From Effrenium voratum (lineage: Eukaryota > Sar > Dinophyceae > Suessiales > Symbiodiniaceae), in NCBI GenBank assembly GCA_963377175.1, contig CAUJNA010001228.1, forward strand, positions 34,408 to 98,407: a DNA stretch of 64,000 nucleotides. The letters run 5' to 3'. A program made the position numbers and the translations under genes. Position 1 is the first letter of the stretch. Each line of letters begins with the position of its first letter. The notes beneath the pieces are model-generated. The model searched no databases, had not been told where the DNA came from, and worked only from the letters and a program-made list of their open reading frames with translations. Below, in pieces: positions 55,442-64,000 of the stretch.

Positions 55442-56430
55442 CTAGTCGAGGGTCCTGGGCCTCGGAGGCCCCAGGAAGTCGTCCAGCTGCCTCACAGCCG
55501 CCGGCCTGCGTCTCGTCAGCCGGCCCGCCGCGTTGCCGCTGCCCCGCGGCGCCGGCAGCGCCAGCTTCAGCAGGGTCTCCCGGCCCTCCGTGCTGCGGAC
55601 GGTCATGGAGTCCACGGCCCCCAGCCGCTGCACGTCGCCGTACTGAGGGTTGAAGCTCCGCGCCGCGTTCGTCGGCGCTCGGAAGGCGCCCGCGTCCTCC
55701 ACCGCCTTCACGCGCCGCTCGGTGAGGTCCTTGTTGTGCTGGAACTTGTCGGCGTTGTCTTGGAGGACCCTGAACTCCGTGGCCGTCTGCTTCTCCACGT
55801 CCTCGGGCGCGCCGTGCACCGTCTCGTGGGGCCGCGCGTTGTAGGCCCCGGCCGCCCGCTCGAAGTGGTCGCTCCACTGCCCGCCCTTGCGCGCCACCCT
55901 CGTGGCCAGGTCCTTCTTCAGCGTCTGGATGCTCCGGTCCACCACGGCAATGGCGTTGCGTCCTCGGGCCGCTTCGTGCGGTGCACGGCATTTTCGGGCA
56001 GCTCCCGGTCCAGCGTGGCGAACTCGTTGCCCAGGTCTGTCGTGACCACAAAGTTCCCGTCGTCCCCCGTCAGCTCCCGCGCGGCGCGCTTGGTGGCGCG
56101 GCCCACCGTCTCGGCGTTCTTGTTCTGCAGAGGTTCCACGTCGGCCTCCCGGGTGAAGACGTCCATCACCACCAGGCCGTACTTCGTCTTCCCCCGCGTG
56201 TTCTGGCTGAAGTCGATGAGGTCGGCCTGCAGCCGGTCGTTCGGCCCCTCGGCGGCCGACTTGCCCAGCGCGCGCGGCCGGGGCGCCTGCACCTGCCGTC
56301 CCACGTCGGCCTTCAGCGCCTCGAAGGCCATGGCCTGCGTCACGTCGAGGTCGCGCTGCCTCGCGAGTCGGTACAGCTTCCGCGGGTCACGCACGTTGAA
56401 GTCGTCGGCCAGGTCCCTCAGCGCCTCCAT
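55442..56430 (-). CDS. Retroviral-type (DDE/RNase H-fold) integrase, one frameshift
   Basis: Start 56,430 (MEALRDLADDFNVRDPRKL). One C is missing near 55,957 (the copy at 29,937 is intact there), after which the frame continues to 55,442. Joined length about 330 residues. Catalytic core: LQADLIDF (first Asp, residue ~70), VVMDVFTREADVEPL, and VVTTDLGNEF (second Asp, ~132). Next comes AVVDRSIQTLKKDL, where retroviral and polinton integrases have a Glu (typically V-E-R); here it is Asp. The C-terminal segment (AYNARPHETVHGAPEDV, YGDVQRL) matches the end-binding region of that family. The enzyme joins the PLV ends to host DNA. It follows the fibre gene on the same strand. Confidence 0.85.
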
Positions 56431-56610
56431 TTATAACCCAAAAAGGAGCTTATTCAAGGCTCCCTGGATGCAGGGAGGCCTACCTACTTCTTGCCCCAAA
56501 AAGGGGCTTGAGCAAGGTTCTGCGGATGCGCGGAGGCCTGCTCACACCTACTTCTTGCCCCAAAAAGGAGCTTGCGCTAGCGTCCCTGGACGCAGGGAGG
56601 CCTGCTCACA
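56431..56610. repeat. Three hairpin units between fibre and integrase genes
   Basis: On the minus strand each unit reads AGGCCT + variable hairpin + CCTTG-like + GCCCCTTTTTGGGGC. The variable hairpins differ (CTCCCTG/CAGGGAG; CCGCG/CCGCAG; CCTGCGTCCAGG). The fragment at 29,786-29,936 has two units with yet other arms (CCTC/GAGG). Confidence 0.8.
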
Positions 56611-59600
56611 CTACTCGTTCTTCGGCCCCCGCTGGGCCTGCCAGGCTTCCACCTCGTCCAGCCGGGCCTGGAAGCCCTTGCACACCCCCCACAGCACGCT
56701 GGTGAGGTGAGAGTAGTCGAGGGTAACCATCTCCGTGCCGTCGCTCCACCGGGCGGTGCCCGTCAAATTCTTCCACTTCGTTCCTGCGAAGTCGTCCGAG
56801 GCGAAGCCCAGCCTTAGGTCCCCGTTCATGTCCGGGCGCTTGTACTGCTTGGCCTCCACGGAGTCAAAGAGCTGCTTGAGCTCCGCCACGTCGGCCTTGG
56901 CAATCTCCGTCTTCACCCGGCTGTCGGACAAGTCCGTGAAGCTCGTGTTGCAGACCACGTTGCCCGTGTTGCCCGCGATCACGAGGCAGCCGGGGTTCCG
57001 CTGGTTCGTGGTCAGGGACAGCTGCGTGGAGAGGCTCTTCGTCTGCACCAGCGCCTCATCGTTGATCATGATGAGCTCGCACTGGTGCGCCCCGCCGTCC
57101 CGCTCCAGGAAGACCCTCGCGCTCTGGTTGCCCAGCAGCCGCAGCTCCGGGCCGCTGTCGGGGGCCGCGCTGTTGTTGGACACCTGCAGCTTGCTCCAGC
57201 CCGCCCAGTTCTTCGTCAGGAAGAGATCGTCCGAGAAGTCCGAGGTGTTGGTCACGGTGAGCGTGTTGGAGGCGAAGAGCTGCGGCGCGGAGACCGTGCC
57301 CGAGCTCGTCACGTCGCCGCAGACCACGCTGCCCGTCGACACTCCGCCGCTCGTGGCTGTGAAGGTGCAGTCCAGGCTCTCGCAGTCCAGCGGGCCCGCG
57401 GAGGCAGCTCCGGTGATGGTCAGCGTGGCGCCCGTGAGCGCGCCGGTGGCTGCGAAGCTCGCCGCGGTTGCTGCGCCCGAGGCCGTCAATGTCCCCGTGG
57501 ACACGTCGCCCACCGTGGTGAAGTTCCCGGCGTTGGCCGTGTTGTTGATGGTCAACGTGCTGCCCGTGATTCCCGTGGCGGAGCTCAGCTGGCCGCGCCG
57601 CTGATGCTCAGCGAGCTGCCTGACACGGCCCCCGTGGACGACAGCGTGGCCCCGGCGACGGTGCCTGTGGCCGTGAGCGCGGCGCAGGAGACTGTGCCCG
57701 AGGCGTCCACGCCCGTCGTGAAAACGTCGGTGCAGTTCACGTCGTTGCACAGCAGCTGGTCGCAGCCCACGTTGCCCTGCGCGGTGAGCCCGTCCAGCGT
57801 GGCCGAGCCCGTGAGGGCCAGCGAGTCCGCCAGCCGGTCCGTTACCGAGACAGACTCTCCCTCGAAGGCGCTGGCCCTGATCTGCATGCTGTACAGGTCC
57901 AGCGTGCCCGCCGACTGCTGCACCAGCCCGGGGATCGAGCCGCCGAAGGCTCCGAAGTGCAGCTTCGCGATTCCGCCCGGCGGCACCGAGAAGTCCAGGC
58001 GCGCCGTGCTCCAGACGCCCTGCGAGGGCGTGCCGAGGAAGGTGCCGGTGACGCCCGCGTAGTCGTTGTCGGCCGCGCTGACGTACATCACCAAGTTGGA
58101 GGCCGTGCCCAGCCTGTACCGGCAGCCGAAGGAGTAGCGTCTCCCCGGCGTCAGCGTGTAGGTGCGAACGATGTTCCAGGCGAAGGCGCTCAGGGTCATG
58201 GCGTAGCCCTCCAGCTGGAAGCCTCCCACCGTGAAGCTGGCCGAGGCCACGGAACTCTGGCTGTTGGAGCGCACCAGGACGTTGCCTAGCGTGGTGAGCG
58301 TGGGCTCCAGCAGCACCTCGCCCAGGGTTGCCAGCGTGACGTCGTCGGCCCCTCCGTCGAGGAACTCGTGCTTCAGCAGCAGCGCCGAGGCCGCCGTGTC
58401 CTCCTCCTCCGTGTTGCCGGTCTCCAGGGTTGCGTCCAGGATCTGGAGGCCGTAGACGTCCACCGTTCCAGCCGTCTGGTTGGGCAGGCCCGGCGCCTGG
58501 ACGTGCGCCCCGAAGTGCAGCTTCGCCACCCCGTTCGGAGGCACTGTGAAGTACATCTTGGCAGTGCTCCAGGCACCCTGGTCGCCCACGAAGCTGCCGT
58601 ACAATGGGTCGTAGACGTTGTCGGCCTCGGACACGTACACCACGAAGTTGAGGCCGTGCCGAGCCGGTAGCGGCAGGCGAAGAGGAGCTCTCGGCCCGGG
58701 GTCAAGTTGTAGGTGCGCACGATGTTCCACGGGTTCACCGCCAGGGTCAGGGTGTAGCCGTCCACGCTCACTGCGCCCGCGGTGTGCGTGGCCAAGACCA
58801 CGCTGCAGCCGCTGCTGGTGCGAACCGTCCAGTTTGACAGCGAGACGTCCGTGGGGGCCAGGATCTGCTCTCCTATGGCGGCCACCACCTCGTCGGCCCC
58901 TCCGTCGTCCGAAAGCGCACTAGCCCTATCGCAGCGCAGAGCCGCCTACCGAAGACTCCGCTTGTTGGGTCAACAAACCGTCTACTTGTGCGATGGTGTA
59001 GTAGCTGAGCAGCGCGCGGCGATGCTCGAGGCCGTCGCCGTGTCCTGGTCTGCGGCTGAGGCGTTAAACGCCACCAAATACTCACCAAAACAAGACCAAA
59101 ATCAAGTAACCCACCTTACCGCCCAAAAGCGAAGCGCCGAGGTTATTTGGTTGGTTGTGAACACGTCCTGGTCCGGGCCCGTCCGGTAGGCCAGCAGCGC
59201 GCCCGCGATGGCGGCCTGCGTCTGCGTGTCCTGCGCGCTCGCCGTGCGGTAGTCTCCCAACAGCGCGTCTACTTGCGCCGCGGTGTAGTAGGCCAGCAGC
59301 GCGGCCGTGATGGCGCCGGCCGTCTCCGCGTCCAGCGCCGTTCCGGTGCGGTAGTCTCCCAACAGCGCGTCTACTTGTGAGGAGGTGTAGTAGGCCAGCA
59401 GCCGCAGACCGCGAGGCCGCGTCCAGCCGCTGCACTGAGTACGCAAGTCTGCCGTTATTGCTCAGCTGTCGTCGCCGTTGGCCAGCGCAGCAAGAGAGGA
59501 GCCACGAAAGTCAGGTTGCACGAACTTGCAAATCCCTGAACGACTCCCAAGTTGTGAAAGCCCGCCCAGAGCCCGTTGCGTTAACACTCCGCACTCCGGG

Positions 59601-60700
59601 AAGCAGCAGTTCTGCGAGCTCCGCGAGATTGCGTCGAGGGCGCCAGTATCGCGCGGTCTCGCTGGCGGAGAGCGCGGCGTTCGTGGCGTACGAGGCCAGC
59701 AGCGCCGCGTCGGCCTTGGAGGCCTGGAGCGCCGTGATGCTTGCGTCCCGGCTAGCAAGCTGCGCTGCGACGAAGGCCTCGGTGGCGAGGCCCAGCAGCG
59801 CATTTGCTATCTTAGTGTCTACCTCCAGTGGAAGTCCGTCCACCGCGGAGAGCAGGGAGGCCAGCGCGCTGGCGTCCGCCTTGCCGGCGAGGGCGGCGTC
59901 CAGGGCTGCCGTGGTGACTGCGCCCAGGAGGGCCGCCGCTATCTTAGAGTCCACCTCGGAGGACGTGTCCACGGCCGACTGCAGGGCGTAAGCAGTCAGG
60001 GCGCTGGCGTCTGCCTTGGAGGCCTGCAGCCCCGAGATGGAGGCGTCTCGGCTCGCGAGCTCGGAGGCCAGCGCTGCGGCGGTGACGGCCCCCAGGAGAG
60101 CGTTGGCCACCTTGGTGTCTACCTCCAGCGGCGTGATCCTCGCCGCTATGTCTAGGGAGTGCTGGTCCACCACCGTTTTGAGGCCGTAGTTGGCGGCCAC
60201 CGTGGCAGCGTGGCGTTGTTGGCGGAGGCGATGGAGCCGTTCATGGCGGCCGTGGTGCTGTAGTTGGACAGCTTCAGGTCCACGCCGTCCGGGGTGCTCT
60301 TCGTCGCCACCACGCCCTCCAGCACGTCGAAGGCCGACTGGTCTGCCTTGTTGGAGAGACCCGTGGTCAGCGAGCTCTGCAGCGCGGCGATGCTGCTTCC
60401 GTGCGCGGCCGCCTGCCCGTCCGTGGTGGCCAGGGCCGCCGCCGTGGCCAGGGGCGCAATTGCCGGCGCCAGCGCGCTGCTGTCCAGCTTTGAGGCCAGC
60501 TCCGCGGTGACTCTGTCGTCCAGGGACTGGATGGCGGCCGCGGTGTTGCCGGCGGCTGCCGTGTTCACCGCCAGGTCCGTTACTTGAGCGTACGGCGTGA
60601 GAGCGAGGGCCAGCTGTCCTGCTGTGACGTGCGTGCCGTCAGTCACCTCTCCGTTGTCCAGGACCTCTGGGATGTTGCCCGTGACAGGTCCTTCATACAT
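56611..60700 (-). CDS. Giant modular fibre with S74 chaperone domain (several frameshifts)
   Basis: Read from 60,700 to 56,611, about 1,350 residues when the frames are joined; shifts near 60,190, 59,490, 59,050, 58,670 and 57,610. N-terminus VTGNIPEVLDNGEVTDGTH, then Ala-rich coiled-coil/beta-helix repeats (LEVDTKVANALLGAV, LASRDASISGLQASKADASA) and AYYTAAQVDALLGDYRT repeats. Two ~150-residue jelly-roll, carbohydrate-binding-like modules follow, each with NPWNIVRTYNLTPG/AFAWNIVRTYTLTPG and VPPNGVAKLHFGA/VPPGGIAKLHFGA. Then GALTGATLTITGAAS repeats, and at the end SDSRVKTEI...LDYSHLTSVLWGVCKGF, the S74 intramolecular chaperone that trimerises the fibre and cuts itself off. This is the likely host-attachment protein. 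The frame breaks make expression doubtful unless they are errors. Confidence 0.75.
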
Positions 60701-60719
60701 GTTTTCTTAGGAGTAGGTC

Positions 60720-61090
60720 TATAACGCAGGGGTGTTGTACTTTCGCAGCGCTCCCTCACAGGCGTCGCCGCTTGGTGGTATGTTTGACATACCACCCCCT
60801 CTTCGGCACAAGTTTCCGCACGTGTCTCAGTCCGTGGACCTTGAGAGCGAGGCCGGCTCCGCGGCTTCGGTCTTGGAGCGAGGCCGGCTCCACGGCTTCG
60901 GTCTTGGAGCGAGGCCGGCTCCGCGGCTCCGGTCTTGGAGTGGCGTTCCGGCCGCTCGGAGAAGTTTCCTCGTGATTCGGAAGTGTGTTTGTTTTTGACA
61001 CACATCACAGGCGTCACCGCTTGGTGTGTCAAACACACCAACCCCTCTTCGGCACAAGTTTCCGCACGTGTCACAGGGCCCGCACCAGGC
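60720..61090. repeat. Paired 75 bp units with variable hairpins, plus GGCCGGCTCCGCGGCT repeats
   Basis: Units at about 60,758-60,835 and 61,005-61,080 share CACAGGCGTC.CCGC on one side and CCCCTCTTCGGCACAAGTTT on the other. Between these lie different hairpins: GGTGGTATG/CATACCACC (60,774-60,782 with 60,788-60,796) and TTGGTGTGT/ACACACCAA (61,021-61,029 with 61,033-61,041). Three copies of a GAGGCCGGCTCC...CTTGGAGC unit lie between them. Confidence 0.8.
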
Positions 61091-61199
61091 CCGCACGTTG
61101 GCGTTTGTAACGGGGCATGTGTATGTTTTCTTCGTACACTTCGAATACTTTTCAGCAGTTTCTCAAACAGTGAGAATCTGCAAATTCTCAGGCGAACGC

Positions 61200-61800
61200 C
61201 AGCGCAACACCCGACCTGCGAATTTGAAGGAGCTCACCGTTTGAGCTCCTTCAGCAATTTGACCGATTTCGCCGGTCAAAAGCGAGACCTGCGCACGATG
61301 GAGCCAGTGGCCGGCAAAACCGGACACTGCATCGTAGTTGGTGAGAAGCTGCGTGCCCTCCATGTCGGCGGGCTGGCGCGGCTCTGCCGGGCAGGTTCGC
61401 CGAAGGCAGTTGTCCCCCCACTGGAAATATTTTCTCACAGTTGTCGGCTTAGACGACAACTTCGACATTTTTTTTTGCTGGGAAGAATCTCGACCTTGGC
61501 GCGGGCTCAGGAGGCTCCGATGCCGGGCAGGCTCGGCTGTGAACACGAAGTGCCTCGGAACTTTGCCCGCACCAGGGAATTTGAAGTGAAGGATATTTTC
61601 CTTCACTTCCTGGTATTCTTCCAGTACGACACGAACGTCTTGCGCACTCGCGGACTTGCCGCTGAACCCGTACTTGGGCGAGCCAGTTGGGCGAGCCAGT
61701 ACTAAGGGGCAGGCGCGCACCTCGCTCTCGCGTCCTCGCTGTCCTGGAAAGCGGTAGGATTTAATGTGTCGCTCTGACACATTAAAATTCTCGTAATTCT
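61200..61800. repeat. Gene-free stretch with variable hairpins inside the right terminal repeat
   Basis: Hairpins: GAAGGAGCTCA/TGAGCTCCTTC (61,226-61,236 with 61,242-61,252), GAAGTGAAGGA/TCCTTCACTTC (61,583-61,593 with 61,599-61,609) and TTTAATGTGTC/GACACATTAAA (61,760-61,770 with 61,776-61,786). Part of this stretch (61,340-61,720) repeats 62,160-62,420. Confidence 0.8.
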
Positions 61801-62339
61801 TCATCGCTGCCCATCTGTGCCCAACACAGGATTGAGTGAGCAATCCTGTGCCCAACACAGGATTGAGTGAGCAATCCTGTGCCCAACACAGGATTGAGTG
61901 AGCAATCCTGTGCCCAACACAGGATTGAGTGAGCAATCCTGTGGTCACGACAGGATTGACGGCTGGGCGTGTGAATGGTGAAAAAACACTCCGGAAGCGA
62001 TGCTACGAGGACAGCATCACTGACGGACCTCCGGCGCTGGCCCGGTGATGGGTTTTTCGGCAAAAAAGCGAAGTCGTAATTCCGACCTCGCAGCCATTGG
62101 CAAAAAAAGCGTGCTGCAGTCCTCCCCCCACGGGAGGACTGCAATTTTTTTTCCTGGGAAGAATCCCGACCTTGGGCTCGGGGCTCCGATGCCGGGCAGG
62201 GTGGCGCGGCTGTGAACACGAAGTGCCTCGGAACTGGAAACAGGCACGGACCAGTTTTTGGTTGCCCGCACCAGGGAATTTGAATTGAAAGTTATTAACT
62301 TTCAATTTGGTATACTTCCAGTACGACACGAACGTCTTG

Positions 62340-62655
62340 CGCACTCGGACTTGCCGCTGAACCCGTTGGGCGAGCCAGTTGGGCGAGCCAGTTGGGCGAG
62401 CCATCAAACGAGGTTGGGCGAGCCAGTACTAAGGGGCCGTTGGGCGAACCCGTACTTGGGCGAGCCGGTTGGGCGAGCCAGTACTAAGGGGCCGTTGGGC
62501 GAGCCAGTTGGGCGAACCCGTACTTGGGCGAGCCATCAAACGAGGTTGGGCGAGCCAGTACTAAGGGGCCGTTGGGCGAGCCAGTACTTGGGCGAACCCG
62601 TACTTGGGCGAGCCGGTTGGGCGAGCCAGTACTAAGTTGGGCGAGCCACTCAACC
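62340..62655 (+). repeat. TTGGGCGAGCCAGT tandem array
   Basis: About fifteen copies of TTGGGCGAGCC or TTGGGCGAACC with AGT, GGT, ATCAAACGAGG or CGTACTAAGGGGCC spacers. Not found in the left terminal repeat. Confidence 0.85.
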
Positions 62656-62679
62656 ACAGTGGACGCCTTGGCGCTCCTA

Positions 62680-62950
62680 CGGTGCCAGCTCGGCACGTGC
62701 CCGCTCGGCACTGTGCCTGCTCGGCACGGTGCCTGCTCGGCACATTTAGTTACTAGTGCCCGCTCGGCACTGCACCCCCTCCACGGTGCCAGCTCGGCAC
62801 CGGGGTTCCTACAATTGCCCGCTCGGCACTGGGGTGCCAGCTCGGCACGTGCCCGCTCGGCACTGCCTGTGCCTGCTCGGCACGTGCCCGCTCGGCACAT
62901 CTAGTTAAGTGCCCGCTCGGCACTAGTTAAGTGCCCGCTCGGCACTGCCC
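62680..62950 (+). repeat. GTGCC-NGCTC-GGCAC palindrome array
   Basis: About fifteen 15-base palindromes of the form GTGCC(C/T/A)GCTCGGCAC, variously spaced. Each is a 5 bp stem with a 5-base loop. Not found in the left terminal repeat. Confidence 0.85.
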
Positions 62951-64000
62951 TGCCTCGCAGAAGTTCAGGATGTCCAGGATGAACCTACGTACGGCCTGAC
63001 AGGAAAAAAAACAGGGGGAGGGGGCACGGGGTTGAGCCACATGACATGCAAAAAACCGTGCGAAAAAAAAAAAACGTGCAAAATCATGTCATGTCAAAAT
63101 CATGCAAAAACCATGTCAAAACCATGTCAAAATCATGTCAAAATCATGCAAAAACCATGCAAAATCGTGCAAAAACCATGCAAAAACCATGCAAAACCGT
63201 GCAAACACCATGTCAAAATCATGCAAAACCGTGCAAACACCATGTCAAAATCATGTCATGCAAACATGCAAAAACCCTGCAAAACCGTGCAAACACCATG
63301 CAAACATGCGGCGCGTACGCTGGCGTCTACACTGCGAAAAAACGTGCAAGCTGTTCGTGTCATGCACAAACAAGCTGTTCCACATGCCATGAAAAAACCG
63401 CGCGCAAAACCGTGCAAAAACCATGCAACATGCGGCGCGTACGCTGGCGTCTACGCAGGGCGCGGCAAGGCTTCTACGCAGGGCGCGGCAAGGCTTCCAC
63501 GCAGGGCGCGGCAACCCGCTCACTCCCCCCCGGGTCCTTGCTATATGTGCTATATGTGCTATATGGGTCTCACAAGCAAGCCACTGAACATCCACTCTCC
63601 CCAGATTCCATGCTATATGTACTATATGTGCTATATGGCCATATATTGCATATATAGTACAGATTTCGTGCGTACAGAGTATATAGCACATATAGTACAT
63701 ATAGCAAGGAGCTGGGGGAGAGTGGGAGTTCAGCGGCTTGGCGTGTAAGTTTTACCACATATAGCACATATAGCAAGGACGCGGGGGAGAGTGGGGGTTC
63801 AGCGGCTTGGCGTGTAAGATATAGCACATATAGCACATATAGCAAGGACGCGGGGGAGAGTGGGCGTTCAGCGGCTTGGCGCGGCTTCAATGCCGGGCAG
63901 GCGCGGCCGGAGTGAGAACATGTTCATCCGACATGTAATCCGACATGTTGAAATTAAGCGCGTATAGCGGCTTGGCGCGGCAGAAATGTGAACACGAGTG

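Larger units (their letters stand above)
39481..64000. mobile_element. Integrated polinton-like virus (PLV), about 24.5 kb
   Basis: The ends are terminal inverted repeats: 39,481-39,567 is almost exactly the reverse complement of the last ~85 bases of the window. The match continues inward through the same ordered landmarks to about 41,045 and 61,805. Between them lie capsid (MCP, penton), packaging ATPase, a PolB/helicase replication gene, a Rep-like ATPase, a retroviral-type integrase, two DNA methyltransferases and a fibre. Size, inverted ends and the module set fit polintons and PLVs. The right end may extend past the window. Confidence 0.9.
61805..64000 (-). repeat. Right terminal inverted repeat of the PLV
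   Basis: Reverse complement of 39,481-41,045 in outline. It contains CAATCCTG/CAGGATTG hairpins (61,825-61,955), the AAAAACCCATCACCGGGCCAG block (about 62,035-62,060), GGGAGGACTGCA hairpins, the CATGCAAAAACCATG array (63,045-63,430), CTATATG blocks and the unique tip. It is longer than the left repeat because two tandem arrays are inserted (next entries). Homology still runs at base 64,000. Confidence 0.85.

Noticed and set aside
41045..61800. Adenain-like or other maturation protease in the PLV
   Set aside because: No gene shows a credible His-Asp/Glu-Cys protease pattern. It may be absent or too divergent to see by eye.

Overview
The window reads as nuclear DNA of a dinoflagellate, most likely of the Symbiodiniaceae/Suessiales type. 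The evidence is sparse genes in microsatellite-rich DNA, short exons split by introns that begin GC rather than GT, a DIRS-like retroelement with a tyrosine recombinase, and a GC-rich polinton-like virus whose proteins resemble ones I recall from dinoflagellate gene models. The species call is inference.

Layout. 1-5.9 kb: no supported gene, two small repeat elements. 5.9-11.8 kb (minus): a split host gene for the CIA2B/MIP18 (FAM96B) iron-sulfur assembly factor; one intron holds the CAAA/CAAG arrays. 12.4-13.2 kb: two weak exon candidates. 13.3-15.0 kb: a GC/GT simple-sequence array. 15.3-16.1 kb (minus): a leucine-rich-repeat protein. 18.6-24.1 kb: about fifty copies of a 98-99 bp satellite with an inversion and a foreign insert. 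25.4-29.6 kb (minus): a decayed DIRS-like element (YR, pre-RT, RT, RNase H). 29.6-30.4 kb: a viral fragment (fibre tail plus integrase). 30.5-31.7 kb (minus): exons of an unrecognised host gene. 32.6-33.8 kb (minus): exons of a RAD54/SNF2 helicase C-terminal lobe. 35.8-38.2 kb: a second viral fragment (capsid, C5-methyltransferase, unknown gene). 38.2-38.9 kb: host-like exons. 38.8-39.35 kb: a fold-back element.

39,481-64,000 is one large polinton-like virus (PLV). Its two ends are long, colinear terminal inverted repeats; the match still runs at the last base of the window, so the true ends may lie slightly outside. Gene order: Dam-like adenine methyltransferase (-), packaging ATPase (+), penton-like minor capsid (+), AT-hook protein (+), small basic protein (+), 402-aa Gly/Ala-rich protein (+), major capsid (+), C5-cytosine methyltransferase (-), unknown (+), SF1 helicase joined to a divergent HNH-containing DNA polymerase B (-), Rep-like ATPase (+), integrase (-), giant modular fibre with an S74 chaperone domain (-). 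Together these cover integration, replication, DNA modification, packaging, shell building and host attachment. Several genes carry single-base frameshifts, so the copy is either recently inactivated or affected by assembly errors. No maturation protease was found.

The most unusual feature is that almost every spacer in the PLV holds hairpins whose arms differ between copies but stay complementary, inside constant flanks. The second is that the replication gene joins HNH, a divergent PolB palm and an SF1 helicase in one 3.6 kb unit.
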